A stretch of 6,563 nucleotides of DNA from Bacteroidota bacterium (GCA_030706285.1 JAUZOU010000170.1:1-6563); one strand, 5' to 3'; positions 1-5,561 are shown, counted from the first letter of the stretch. Notes: a model not told the origin generated them from the letters alone. A program made the numbers and translations.

Positions 1-200
1 ATATCGGCCATCTTGAAACCGGAAATGCCACCCATCATCACATCGAGAATGAGCAGCTGATAACCGGCCAACTCTTTCTCCAGTGCTTCTTCTGCCGAAT
101 AAGCCGTATCGACTTCATACCCTTCGGCTTCCAAGTTAAACTGAAGAATCTCACACAGGTCTTCTTCATCGTCGACCACTAAAATGCGTGTTTTACTCAT
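1..200 (-). CDS. OmpR/PhoB-type response regulator, N-terminal receiver domain (C-terminal part beyond window)
   Basis: The first 66 residues of a two-component response regulator are visible, starting at the ATG complement of 198-200; the gene continues past the left edge. It begins MSKTRILVVDDEEDLCEIL. The acidic pocket is D10/D11, and the expected phospho-acceptor is D53 in LILDVMM. The usual Pro after DVMM is replaced by Gly (DVMMGGISGF). In this family, phosphorylation of the receiver switches on a DNA-binding domain; here the output domain is not visible, so a winged-helix (OmpR/PhoB) output is inferred. The gene starts only 10 bases after the phoU stop on the same strand, so the two are very likely co-transcribed. 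With phoU as partner, a PhoB-like regulator of phosphate starvation is the best guess. A histidine kinase gene would be expected next, off the window. Confidence 0.88.
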   Translation of the reverse strand, partial: MSKTRILVVDDEEDLCEILQFNLEAEGYEVDTAYSAEEALEKELAGYQLLILDVMMGGISGFKMAD

Positions 201-210
201 GCGTTACAAG

Positions 211-891
211 TTATTCCTGAACGGTTTTGCCCTGATGCTTCAGCACCTTTGCATCCAGGTAAAAAATGATTTCTTCGGCGATGTTGGTACAGTGGTCGCC
301 TACCCGTTCCAGTTTACGGAAAATGGCAGACAGATGCAGGGCAGACAGTGCATTGGCAGCAGGGTCTTCCAAAATGAACGCTTCCAGAACAGCCGGTGCC
401 AGATGAGTGATGTCATCCACTACCGAATCCATCTCAAAAACTTTGGCGGCTAACGATGTGCTTTCCTTATCCATCGATTCATGCAAGGTTCTAAGCATTT
501 CCTCCACCTTGTCGAGCATTTCCGGCAACCGCAACCGGTCGATCAGTTCCGGATCGAGCGAAGGTTCTTTATAATCCAGTACGAACCGGGCCATGCCTTC
601 GGCAAAATCGGCAATCCGTTCCAGGTCGGCATTAATCTTGAGAATGGCAATCGAAAACCGCAGTTGCACCGCCACCGGATTGTACAGCGCAATCACATCT
701 TCAACATCCCTGTCTATCTTGATTTCGAAGGCATTGACCCGTTTCTCACGGAGTATCACCTCCCTGGCCAAATCTTTGTCCAGTGTTAATACCGCTTCTC
801 CGGCACGCTGTAACTGATTGAACACCAGTGTCCACATTTCCAGTGTCTCTTTTTTCAGCATGTCGAGTTCCAATTCAACTTTTTGTACCAT
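211..891 (-). CDS. phoU: PhoU, phosphate-signalling regulator
   Basis: This is a complete 226-residue protein, a typical length for PhoU. It is almost entirely helical and carries the two PhoU repeats. Repeat 1 has NPVAVQLRFS (71-80) followed by the metal-binding helix DLERIADFAEGMA (89-101, acidic residues D89, E91, D95, E98). Repeat 2 has KLERVGDHCTNIAEE (193-207, E195, D199, N203, E206). In the known family, PhoU is a cytoplasmic protein that couples the Pst phosphate transporter to the phosphate-sensing histidine kinase and dampens the Pho response when phosphate is plentiful. The response regulator gene follows 10 bases after its stop. No pst transporter gene lies directly upstream: a tRNA gene and a lipoprotein gene are there instead, so phoU looks like the first gene of its transcription unit. 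A repeated Pho-box-like motif lies about 75-100 bases before the start codon. No Shine-Dalgarno is apparent. Confidence 0.95.
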   Translation of the reverse strand: MVQKVELELDMLKKETLEMWTLVFNQLQRAGEAVLTLDKDLAREVILREKRVNAFEIKIDRDVEDVIALYNPVAVQLRFSIAILKINADLERIADFAEGMARFVLDYKEPSLDPELIDRLRLPEMLDKVEEMLRTLHESMDKESTSLAAKVFEMDSVVDDITHLAPAVLEAFILEDPAANALSALHLSAIFRKLERVGDHCTNIAEEIIFYLDAKVLKHQGKTVQE

Positions 892-965
892 GGTTAGTCT
901 GATTTTTTTCGGCCCTTAAGCCATTGTCATTCATTTATCTGGTTCCGGAATCAGGTACGAAGGTC

Positions 966-993
966 GTGACAAGGTATTACATTTAGGTTACAA
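966..993 (-). promoter_or_regulatory. Candidate Pho box upstream of phoU
   Basis: Read on the minus strand, this stretch holds TGTAACC-TAAA-TGTAATA: two TGTAA half-sites exactly 11 bases apart with an AT-rich spacer. A third similar site, TGTCAC, follows 10 bases later. PhoB-family regulators bind 7-base direct repeats at 11-base spacing (E. coli consensus CTGTCAT with an A/T-rich 4-base spacer), so the layout fits. It lies 75-102 bases before the phoU start codon and would let the neighbouring response regulator control its own operon. The assignment is inference from spacing and similarity; no regulon comparison was possible. Confidence 0.42.
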
Positions 994-1125
994 ACCAATG
1001 AAAAGTCCATGTTGTGTCTGCTGAAAAGCACTAGGACATAAGTTGAAAAACGTTTTCTCTTTTAATGGAAATACACATCTCGCTTCAAAAATAACAAATA
1101 ACTGCTGTTATTTTCAAACTTTTTG

Positions 1126-1133
1126 TAAATTTG
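1126..1133 (+). promoter_or_regulatory. Bacteroidota -7 promoter element for tRNA-Gly
   Basis: TAAATTTG matches the Bacteroidota -7 consensus TAnnTTTG exactly and ends 15 bases before the tRNA, so transcription would start about 10 bases upstream of the mature 5' end. A convincing -33 TTTG about 20 bases further upstream is not seen. Confidence 0.6.
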
Positions 1134-1148
1134 CGCCACCAACCACTT

Positions 1149-1221
1149 GCGGAAATAGCTCAGGTGGTAGAGCATTAGCTTCCCAAGCTGAGGGTCGCGG
1201 GTTCGAGTCCCGTTTTCCGCT
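1149..1221 (+). tRNA. tRNA-Gly, anticodon CCC
   Basis: This is a complete 73-base cloverleaf. The acceptor stem pairs GCGGAAA (1149-1155) with TTTCCGC, the D stem pairs GCTC with GAGC, and the anticodon stem pairs TTAGC with GCTGA. The 7-base loop is TTCCCAA, with anticodon CCC at 1182-1184, which reads the glycine codon GGG. The T arm is GCGGG-TTCGAGT-CCCGT. The discriminator base is T at 1221, as is usual for bacterial glycine tRNAs. The 3' CCA is not encoded and must be added after transcription. A -7 promoter element lies just upstream and a strong terminator just downstream, so it is a single-gene unit. Confidence 0.96.
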
Positions 1222-1230
1222 CTTAAATCA

Positions 1231-1263
1231 GGGTGAATCTTTTATAGGGTTCATCCTTTTTTT
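1231..1263 (+). terminator. Intrinsic terminator after tRNA-Gly
   Basis: GGGTGAATC (1231-1239) pairs over all nine positions, two of them G-T, with GGTTCATCC (1248-1256) across an 8-base loop. Seven T residues (1257-1263) follow directly. The T tract is on the plus strand, so it ends the tRNA transcript. It gives no matching T tract for the converging lipoprotein gene. Confidence 0.75.
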
Positions 1264-1282
1264 ATGCCGGGCATGGCGTATC

Positions 1283-2737
1283 CTAGATCTTTTTTATATA
1301 CCATTCCTTACCGGTCTTCTTCCAGCTTCCGTTTTTGCCGTAAGATTGTTTGTCTTCGGTGGTATAGGCGTAATCATCTTGTCCATTCCAGATTTCATAT
1401 AGGATCGTACAGTTCTGGCTATTATAGCTTTTGTTGGTATATCCGGCAATGCGAAGAAAAGTCATTCCATCCATGCCTTCAGCATAATATTCCGATGAAA
1501 AACGGTCGTTCTGCCCGTTTGTATATTGATAAAGAGGTTTTGTCTCAGGCTGTATTTCAACATAAAGGCCGCCCAAGGGGGCTTCGCAAGTCCATGTAGT
1601 TCCGGCATTTTCAGAATAATCCTTATACGAGATAAAATAACGGTGATGCATGCCGTTGATGCCCTGATAGATAGGGACTGTCAATATTTCATGCAATTGA
1701 TTCTCATGAATGTATTCTTGTATAGCCTTTTTGATTTGTTCCTTCTTTACCGGATCAGCAACCAAGTCATAAAGAGGAATCATGTCGCACCCATGAAGCT
1801 CACTCAATGCATAATTGGAAGAATTCAACGACCGGTTCCATTCGGTAAGATCCATCGGGTCGCCAATAACTTCATTCGGCGTCAATTGAAGATGTGGCAA
1901 ACAACTATTATCACCACCACAACACGCTACATAGATAGCCGATCCATGATTCTTTGCGACTTCATTCTCGGGTTCTGTTGAAATGACTTCATGGTTTTTG
2001 TATATTTTTTTTCGGCGAGCGGCCAAACCGTAAAAGGCGGGTTGTGCGTAGTCGTTTTCATCCGTAGCTACGACAGCCCTATACAATGACCGCACACGCG
2101 AACCAAGATAAGCTGTCTTCAAAACATGAGTGCCATATAGTTCAACCAGTGCTTGCGGCGACAAATCCTCCAAATCGTTTTTAAATCGTTCGGTTAAGTA
2201 AGGTATCAAGGCTTTGGCTGAAATGGTGCTTGTTTGTACCCTTATTACAGTCCAGGTAGGTTCTTCGCAAACAAATGTATATTGAGAAGAGTAATCATCT
2301 GCGTCGGAAAAATGATCGGAATTGCGAATGGTGCCCGTAAATAACAAGTCGTCCGAATATAAAGACGGTATGTCAATATCGTTGCTCTTTGTGATCGACC
2401 GAAGAAAGTCTTTTGCATCCACACCCTCATAGGTGGTTGCAAAGCCGCAACGGGCAACGATTGTATCCAATTCATCATCCGGAAGATCCAATACCATACT
2501 TTTAACAGAAGAAATACTCAAGTAATCGCCCATAACATCATATCCCGCACCGACAAATTGACCTTTTCTGCTAGTATAAGCAATGACACCTATTTGTCCG
2601 TCTGGTACTGGAGGACAACAATAGGAATCGCTCAACCGGCTTTGCTCTTCAATTAAGTTGCTATCATCTTTACAAGCTGTAAAACAGTAAATTGAAAATA
2701 TTGATAAAAGGAATATCTTGAATAAATTTTTCCCCAT
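1283..2737 (-). CDS. MACPF-domain surface lipoprotein, BSAP-like (putative antibacterial pore-forming toxin)
   Basis: The protein has 484 residues. Residues 1-22 form a lipoprotein signal peptide with lipobox FTAC (Cys22 would be lipidated). KDD follows, resembling the Bacteroidota lipoprotein export signal, so display on the outer surface is inferred. The N-terminal region has the pattern VGAGYDVMGDYLSISSVKS (62-80), typical of bacterial MACPF lipoproteins. YGTHVLKTAYLGS (201-213) matches the MACPF signature (Y/W-G-T-H, six residues, then G-G), with Ser in place of the last Gly. Residues 300-345 fit the end of the domain. Residues 355-484 are three related repeats of about 45 residues, possibly a receptor- or glycan-binding module. 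Characterised Bacteroidales relatives (BSAP proteins) are secreted toxins that kill closely related strains lacking the resistant receptor. That activity is inferred here, not shown. It stands alone, converging on tRNA-Gly, and no adjacent resistance gene is recognised. Other MACPF lipoproteins have no known role, so the toxin call is less certain than the domain. Confidence 0.85.
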   Translation of the reverse strand: MGKNLFKIFLLSIFSIYCFTACKDDSNLIEEQSRLSDSYCCPPVPDGQIGVIAYTSRKGQFVGAGYDVMGDYLSISSVKSMVLDLPDDELDTIVARCGFATTYEGVDAKDFLRSITKSNDIDIPSLYSDDLLFTGTIRNSDHFSDADDYSSQYTFVCEEPTWTVIRVQTSTISAKALIPYLTERFKNDLEDLSPQALVELYGTHVLKTAYLGSRVRSLYRAVVATDENDYAQPAFYGLAARRKKIYKNHEVISTEPENEVAKNHGSAIYVACCGGDNSCLPHLQLTPNEVIGDPMDLTEWNRSLNSSNYALSELHGCDMIPLYDLVADPVKKEQIKKAIQEYIHENQLHEILTVPIYQGINGMHHRYFISYKDYSENAGTTWTCEAPLGGLYVEIQPETKPLYQYTNGQNDRFSSEYYAEGMDGMTFLRIAGYTNKSYNSQNCTILYEIWNGQDDYAYTTEDKQSYGKNGSWKKTGKEWYIKKI

Positions 2738-2778
2738 TATGATATTGATTTTTTTATTTCATTTAAATAAATAATGTG

Positions 2779-2786
2779 CAAAATTA
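2779..2786 (-). promoter_or_regulatory. -7 promoter element for the MACPF lipoprotein gene
   Basis: Read on the minus strand this is TAATTTTG, an exact match to TAnnTTTG, ending 41 bases before the ATG. That would give a leader of about 35-37 bases. No good -33 TTTG is visible at the expected distance. The leader is very AT-rich, as is common for genes in this phylum. Confidence 0.5.
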
Positions 2787-2840
2787 CAAGAAATTCCTTA
2801 TTTAAGAAGGCTATTTCGTAATAAAATCCTGGAACTATAA

Positions 2841-3044
2841 TTTCCGATTCCTCTAGGCCTTTTTTACGTCTATTCCGATATCCTGCCTGAAATCACGTTC
2901 TATCAGGCGGAAACGGCAAACATACGTATCGGAGAAGACACCCAAAACCAGATTCTGAAAGCCATTGGCATGATTAAGATGGGCGAGATCAAACAGCTGG
3001 CTATGCTGTTGAGGTTTTTTCCCCCCCGGATTTTTAGTTCATAA
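2841..3044 (+). pseudogene. Orphan coding remnant of unknown origin
   Basis: A plus-strand frame is open from the stop at 2838-2840 to the TAA at 3042-3044 (67 codons), with no upstream ATG or TTG in a sensible place. The translation between about 2862 and 3020 looks protein-like, for example YSDILPEITFYQAETANIRI followed by a KAIGMIKMGEIKQLAMLL segment. Base composition here is less AT-rich than the surrounding spacer. It then runs into a T6C7 tract and a non-protein-like tail. I do not recognise the family. The opposite strand is also open across the same bases and ends in a stop at 2854-2856, so the coding strand is not certain. Best read as a fragment left by gene loss or rearrangement. 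Confidence 0.28.
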
Positions 3045-3174
3045 ATGGGGCTGTCAAATGTGAAAGCGATTGATTAAAAAACATTAAAGGCCAAAAAAGG
3101 ACTGCCTAAAATGGCCAGCGGTTGGATAATATTGGGTAATTTCGTCGGTCAATTTTTTTAACAAATTTTCCTAT

Positions 3175-3182
3175 TACGTTTG
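3175..3182 (+). promoter_or_regulatory. -7-like element abutting the lipid kinase start codon
   Basis: TACGTTTG matches TAnnTTTG but ends only two bases before the ATG at 3185. If used, transcription would begin at or just after the start codon. It may be a chance match, or the message could be leaderless. No -33 TTTG at a suitable distance was found. Confidence 0.22.
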
Positions 3183-3184
3183 TC

Positions 3185-4066
3185 ATGCCTCGCATCAGAA
3201 AATCAGAAATTCTGCTCGTTATCAATCCAAATGCCGGAAAGAGAAATATTCGCCTGGTTATGAAAACCATCCGGGAAATGGGAAATGATATCCAATACAT
3301 CATAACCCATGATTTGCAAGCTTTTGAACAGGAAATCAAAAAAGAGTTTGACACGCATAAGGTCTTTGTGGCTGTTGGCGGCGATGGCACTGTCAATTCA
3401 TTGATCAAGTACCTGATTCATTGTCAGGATAAAGCGTTGGCAATTTTGCCTTTCGGATCCGGAAATGGCTTTGCCAATGAACTGGGCTTTAAAAATGATT
3501 TAAAAAACCTGATCAATAAAATCATTGCCGGAGATATGCTCGATATCGATGTCCTTGAAATTAATGGCAATTACTTTCTCAATCTGGCCGGAATAGGCTT
3601 GGATGCTGAGATCGCCCATCGGTTTCAGACGTCCGGTGAAAGAGGCTTCATCTCTTATATTTTTTCAACCATCAGGACGTATTTCTCCTACAAACCAATC
3701 CTGGCCAGCATATCAGGTGACAACATTCAAGAACATGGTCATTTTCAGATGATGTGTATTGCCAACACCAGGCAATTTGGCAACAATGCCTACATTTCGC
3801 CGAAATCAGATCCGATGGACGGGACATTTGAAATTATTTTGCTCAAAGATATTCCGTTTCTTCATGCTATATCATTTGTAATCAGGCTGTTTAAAGGAAC
3901 CCTGAAGGATTCAACCTACATCAAATACTTAGTTTCAGATGGACCTGTCGATATTGAAACGAACAGTAACAAATATCATATAGACGGGGATCCTATGACC
4001 TCCGATGGCAATTACCACATCAACCTCAACCCTAAAAGTCTGAAGGTTGTTAAAATGTATCATTGA
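3185..4066 (+). CDS. Diacylglycerol/sphingosine kinase family lipid kinase (YegS/LCB5 type)
   Basis: This is a complete 293-residue protein, the usual length for the family. The N-terminal DAGK catalytic domain shows the nucleotide-binding motifs in order: NPNAGK (14-19), VGGDGTVN (64-71) and LPFGSGNGFANELG (88-101). The C-terminal beta-sandwich half carries AGIGLDAEIA (135-144), PKSDPMDGTFE (206-216) and HIDGDP (265-270). The family transfers the ATP gamma-phosphate to a lipid hydroxyl, such as diacylglycerol, a sphingoid base or a related membrane lipid. The exact substrate cannot be read from sequence; sphingolipid-containing Bacteroidota make a sphingoid or ceramide substrate conceivable. 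It is a soluble, membrane-associated enzyme with no signal peptide. The ATG at 3185 is chosen because the next Met (residue 26) would remove the first motif. It has no operon partner and converges on the YtxH operon. Confidence 0.93.
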   Translation: MPRIRKSEILLVINPNAGKRNIRLVMKTIREMGNDIQYIITHDLQAFEQEIKKEFDTHKVFVAVGGDGTVNSLIKYLIHCQDKALAILPFGSGNGFANELGFKNDLKNLINKIIAGDMLDIDVLEINGNYFLNLAGIGLDAEIAHRFQTSGERGFISYIFSTIRTYFSYKPILASISGDNIQEHGHFQMMCIANTRQFGNNAYISPKSDPMDGTFEIILLKDIPFLHAISFVIRLFKGTLKDSTYIKYLVSDGPVDIETNSNKYHIDGDPMTSDGNYHINLNPKSLKVVKMYH

Positions 4067-4182
4067 GTCTTGGTTTGCCAGCGATGTTGTGGCGTTACCA
4101 ATGAGCCCGGTCGAAGTGGTGCTGGCGGCCTTTTCGGTTGTTATGACGGGTCGATTTTTATGACGGGGGCAGCAAGGAATAT

Positions 4183-4194
4183 GGTTAGCTAACC
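4183..4194. repeat. Perfect 12-base palindrome GGTTAGCTAACC
   Basis: Every base pairs with its mirror position. It sits just past the 3' end of the YtxH operon, in the convergent spacer. A related palindrome, GGTTAATTTAACC, lies on the other side of that operon at 5460-5472. Function unknown; a dimeric protein binding site is one possibility. Confidence 0.5.
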
Positions 4195-4216
4195 GGTCTT
4201 GGTGGCTCAATCCTAT

Positions 4217-4236
4217 AAAAATCCGGATAAGCCGGA
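4217..4236 (-). terminator. Short intrinsic terminator for the YtxH operon
   Basis: On the minus strand TCCGG (4236-4232) pairs with CCGGA (4226-4222) across a 5-base loop, and five T residues follow. The stem is only five pairs but G+C-rich. It lies 22 bases beyond the stop of the last operon gene, the expected place. On the plus strand no T run follows, so it is directional. Confidence 0.42.
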
Positions 4237-4258
4237 AACAATCTGAAAAATCAGTGCT

Positions 4259-4636
4259 TTATTTTTTATGAAATAGCGACAATAATAGCCTTTGGCTGAT
4301 GTGTCCGATGGCTGCCCGATGTTTTCTCATCAGGTTTTTAATGCCAAATTCGGCCACTAATCCTAACAGCGTTCGAATTTTGTTGCCGGATTTGCCGGTG
4401 ATGATTCTTTTGAGCAGAAAACTTGTTGCCAAACTTATCGTACTACCTAGTAGCCGGTCTCCCTGAAGGACGACAGACGTAGCCTCCTGAAGGATGTCTC
4501 CAAGCAGATTAATGGGGTTGAGTTTATCGACAGTTTGCCGAATGCTTTGTTCCAACTGCTGTTTCTGGACGATTCGTTCCGATTCCAACTGGCGGATGGC
4601 TTCCTTCAATTGGGCGGTAGACTGAATGCTTGGCAT
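4259..4636 (-). CDS. Small hypothetical protein, third gene of YtxH/holin-like operon
   Basis: This is a 125-residue protein when started at the ATG at 4634-4636 (MPSIQSTAQLKEAIRQLE). An in-frame ATG 66 bases upstream would give 147 residues but would overlap the previous coding region deeply, and its extra sequence looks like a shadow of that gene. The chosen start lies 5 bases after the preceding stop, a normal operon spacing. Residues 8-38 are charged and Gln-rich and predict a helix, possibly a coiled coil. Residues 40-78 are amphipathic to moderately hydrophobic, and the tail is strongly basic (ending LFHKK). No enzyme motif is seen and I do not recognise a named family. Position suggests an accessory role with the membrane protein encoded just before it. 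Confidence 0.8.
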   Translation of the reverse strand: MPSIQSTAQLKEAIRQLESERIVQKQQLEQSIRQTVDKLNPINLLGDILQEATSVVLQGDRLLGSTISLATSFLLKRIITGKSGNKIRTLLGLVAEFGIKNLMRKHRAAIGHISQRLLLSLFHKK

Positions 4637-4641
4637 AGTTG

Positions 4642-4983
4642 TTACTTGAATAGTTGTTTGATGAAGAAATCGCTGACCTTTCTTTTCATCCATTGATAAC
4701 AAAAGAGACGGATAACCAGGCCCAGCATGCCATAAAAAGCAGCGACCACAAAGAATCCGAAAAAGGCACTTCCAAGGAGTTTACCCAGCCATAAAGCCAA
4801 CCCTATATTCGAAAAAAGCAGGAATAAGGCAACAAAGACAAAGACCACGGTCTGTGAAATCAATGATGATAATACGTCCGAGGCCTTGTCCGCTAGTTTG
4901 AGTCTGGTCAACTCAATGTTCGTTTTTAGATAGTCGGAAATCCTTTCCAGCAGCGATTCAATTAATTTTCCATAGTCCTCCAT
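4642..4983 (-). CDS. Holin-like / YqjE (DUF1469)-type membrane protein
   Basis: The protein has 113 residues. An N-terminal amphipathic helix, MEDYGKLIESLLERISDYLK with TNIELTRLKLADKASDVLSS following, is typical of the phage-holin-like DUF1469/YqjE family. Two hydrophobic segments follow, about 43-66 and 70-94, separated by a short glycine-containing turn. The tail is short and basic (QWMKRKVSDFFIKQLFK). The family consists of small inner-membrane proteins often found in envelope-stress operons beside YtxH-like or YqjD-like proteins; the molecular role is not established and the holin name does not imply lysis here. The gene lies 73 bases after the YtxH-like gene and 5 bases before the next gene, on the same strand. 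Confidence 0.85.
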   Translation of the reverse strand: MEDYGKLIESLLERISDYLKTNIELTRLKLADKASDVLSSLISQTVVFVFVALFLLFSNIGLALWLGKLLGSAFFGFFVVAAFYGMLGLVIRLFCYQWMKRKVSDFFIKQLFK

Positions 4984-5056
4984 TGCTTTCCCTGTTCATG
5001 AAATGTTCTGATTGTTGTTTGGGACTTTTTCCCGGAAAGGTTGGCTGTCGGCTTTC

Positions 5057-5335
5057 TTAGGCCGTTTCCGTCACGTCCTTCTTTTCTTTTTTCGTTTCTG
5101 GCTCCGTCGTTTTTTCGGCGTAGTCTTTCACATCCTTTTTCATCTGCTCGAATTTCTCAGAGATGTCATCAATGACTTCATCGAATTTTTCTGTTAAATC
5201 GTCTTTCAGCTCTTTTCCCTTACAGCTGATTTTCCGGCGAGTATTGACTCCTTTATCCGGAGCAAACAATACACCCATTAAGGCACCCGTGGCTACTCCG
5301 GCCAGAAGGCCCAATAAAACTTTTCCTGTGCTCAT
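5057..5335 (-). CDS. YtxH-like stress-associated membrane protein
   Basis: The protein has 92 residues. One N-terminal hydrophobic segment with glycine spacing (VLLGLLAGVATGALMGVLFA, 6-25) is followed by PDKGVNTRRKI. Together these form the YtxH signature (GxxAGxxxGxLxAPxxGxxTRxxI). Residues 40-75 are a charged helix with heptad-like spacing, likely coiled coil, and the C-terminal tail is Lys/Glu/Thr-rich and probably disordered. YtxH proteins are general-stress proteins in Firmicutes and are widespread in Bacteroidota; their exact job is unknown. It is the first gene of a three-gene minus-strand unit with the holin-like membrane protein and a hypothetical protein. No clear TAnnTTTG promoter was found upstream, so an alternative sigma factor or a degenerate promoter is possible. 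Confidence 0.87.
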   Translation of the reverse strand: MSTGKVLLGLLAGVATGALMGVLFAPDKGVNTRRKISCKGKELKDDLTEKFDEVIDDISEKFEQMKKDVKDYAEKTTEPETKKEKKDVTETA

Positions 5336-5459
5336 ACGTTTGATAATTAGTAATTGTTTAATAATTATACCGGAATTCCCAAAAAATTAGCCCTGCTGCA
5401 TGCTGACACGATTTGAAACGGGTGTCAACGAATAGGTAACAGAACAAATAGAATCATCC

Positions 5460-5472
5460 GGTTAATTTAACC
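5460..5472. repeat. Palindrome GGTTAATTTAACC
   Basis: A perfect inverted repeat of six bases around a single central T. It shares the GGTTA..TAACC ends with the palindrome at 4183-4194 and lies about 125 bases before the YtxH-like start and 175 bases before the pectate lyase start. A dimeric regulator site is possible. Confidence 0.45.
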
Positions 5473-5561
5473 AGAAATTTTCAGCTATTCAAATTTTCTG
5501 TTGCCTTTTTTCAGACCAAAAAAATTGTTTTTTCCCTTATAAACTGCAATAATTTAACGAA

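Larger units (their letters stand above)
2738..3184. other. Gene-poor 447-base interval between two divergent genes
   Basis: This interval separates the starts of the MACPF lipoprotein (minus) and the lipid kinase (plus). Its outer parts are strongly AT-rich. The centre (about 2841-3020) is richer in G+C and is open in one plus-strand frame; it is listed separately as a possible gene remnant. A T6C7 homopolymer run lies at 3015-3027. A weak inverted pair GGCCA/TGGCC lies around 3090-3115, with a loop too long to call a structure. No RNA gene, complete insertion sequence or attachment-site repeat was recognised. Confidence 0.6.
4067..4258. other. Convergent intergenic spacer with repeats
   Basis: This 192-base spacer lies between the 3' ends of the lipid kinase and the small hypothetical gene. 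It holds a 10-base direct repeat TTATGACGGG at 4141-4150 and 4158-4167, and a perfect 12-base palindrome at 4183-4194. It also has a minus-strand terminator and a weak hairpin, CTGA-AAAA-TCAG (4243-4254), before the T-rich stretch from 4258. Bases 4067-4160 are relatively G+C-rich and open in two frames, but neither translation resembles a family I know. A decayed gene is possible but unproven. Confidence 0.45.

Noticed and set aside
1264..1274. ATGCC-G-GGCAT inverted repeat as a terminator for the MACPF gene
   Set aside because: The loop would be a single base and, read on the minus strand, it is followed by A residues rather than T.
1149..1282. tRNA-Gly as an integration site for a genomic island
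   Set aside because: I looked for a second copy of the tRNA 3' end elsewhere in the window and for an integrase gene and found neither.
1043..1402. Plus-strand open frame of 119 codons across the tRNA
   Set aside because: It runs straight through the tRNA-Gly gene and its terminator and into the antisense of the MACPF gene; the protein has no family features.
3935..4210. Minus-strand open frame overlapping the lipid kinase 3' end
   Set aside because: Most of it is antisense to the conserved C-terminal part of the kinase and the protein is low-complexity Thr/Ser-rich without motifs.
4637..4702. Longer start for the small hypothetical protein (22 extra residues)
   Set aside because: It would overlap the holin-like gene by about 60 bases, and the extra residues read like an out-of-frame copy of that gene's 3' end. 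The ATG at 4634-4636 gives normal operon spacing.
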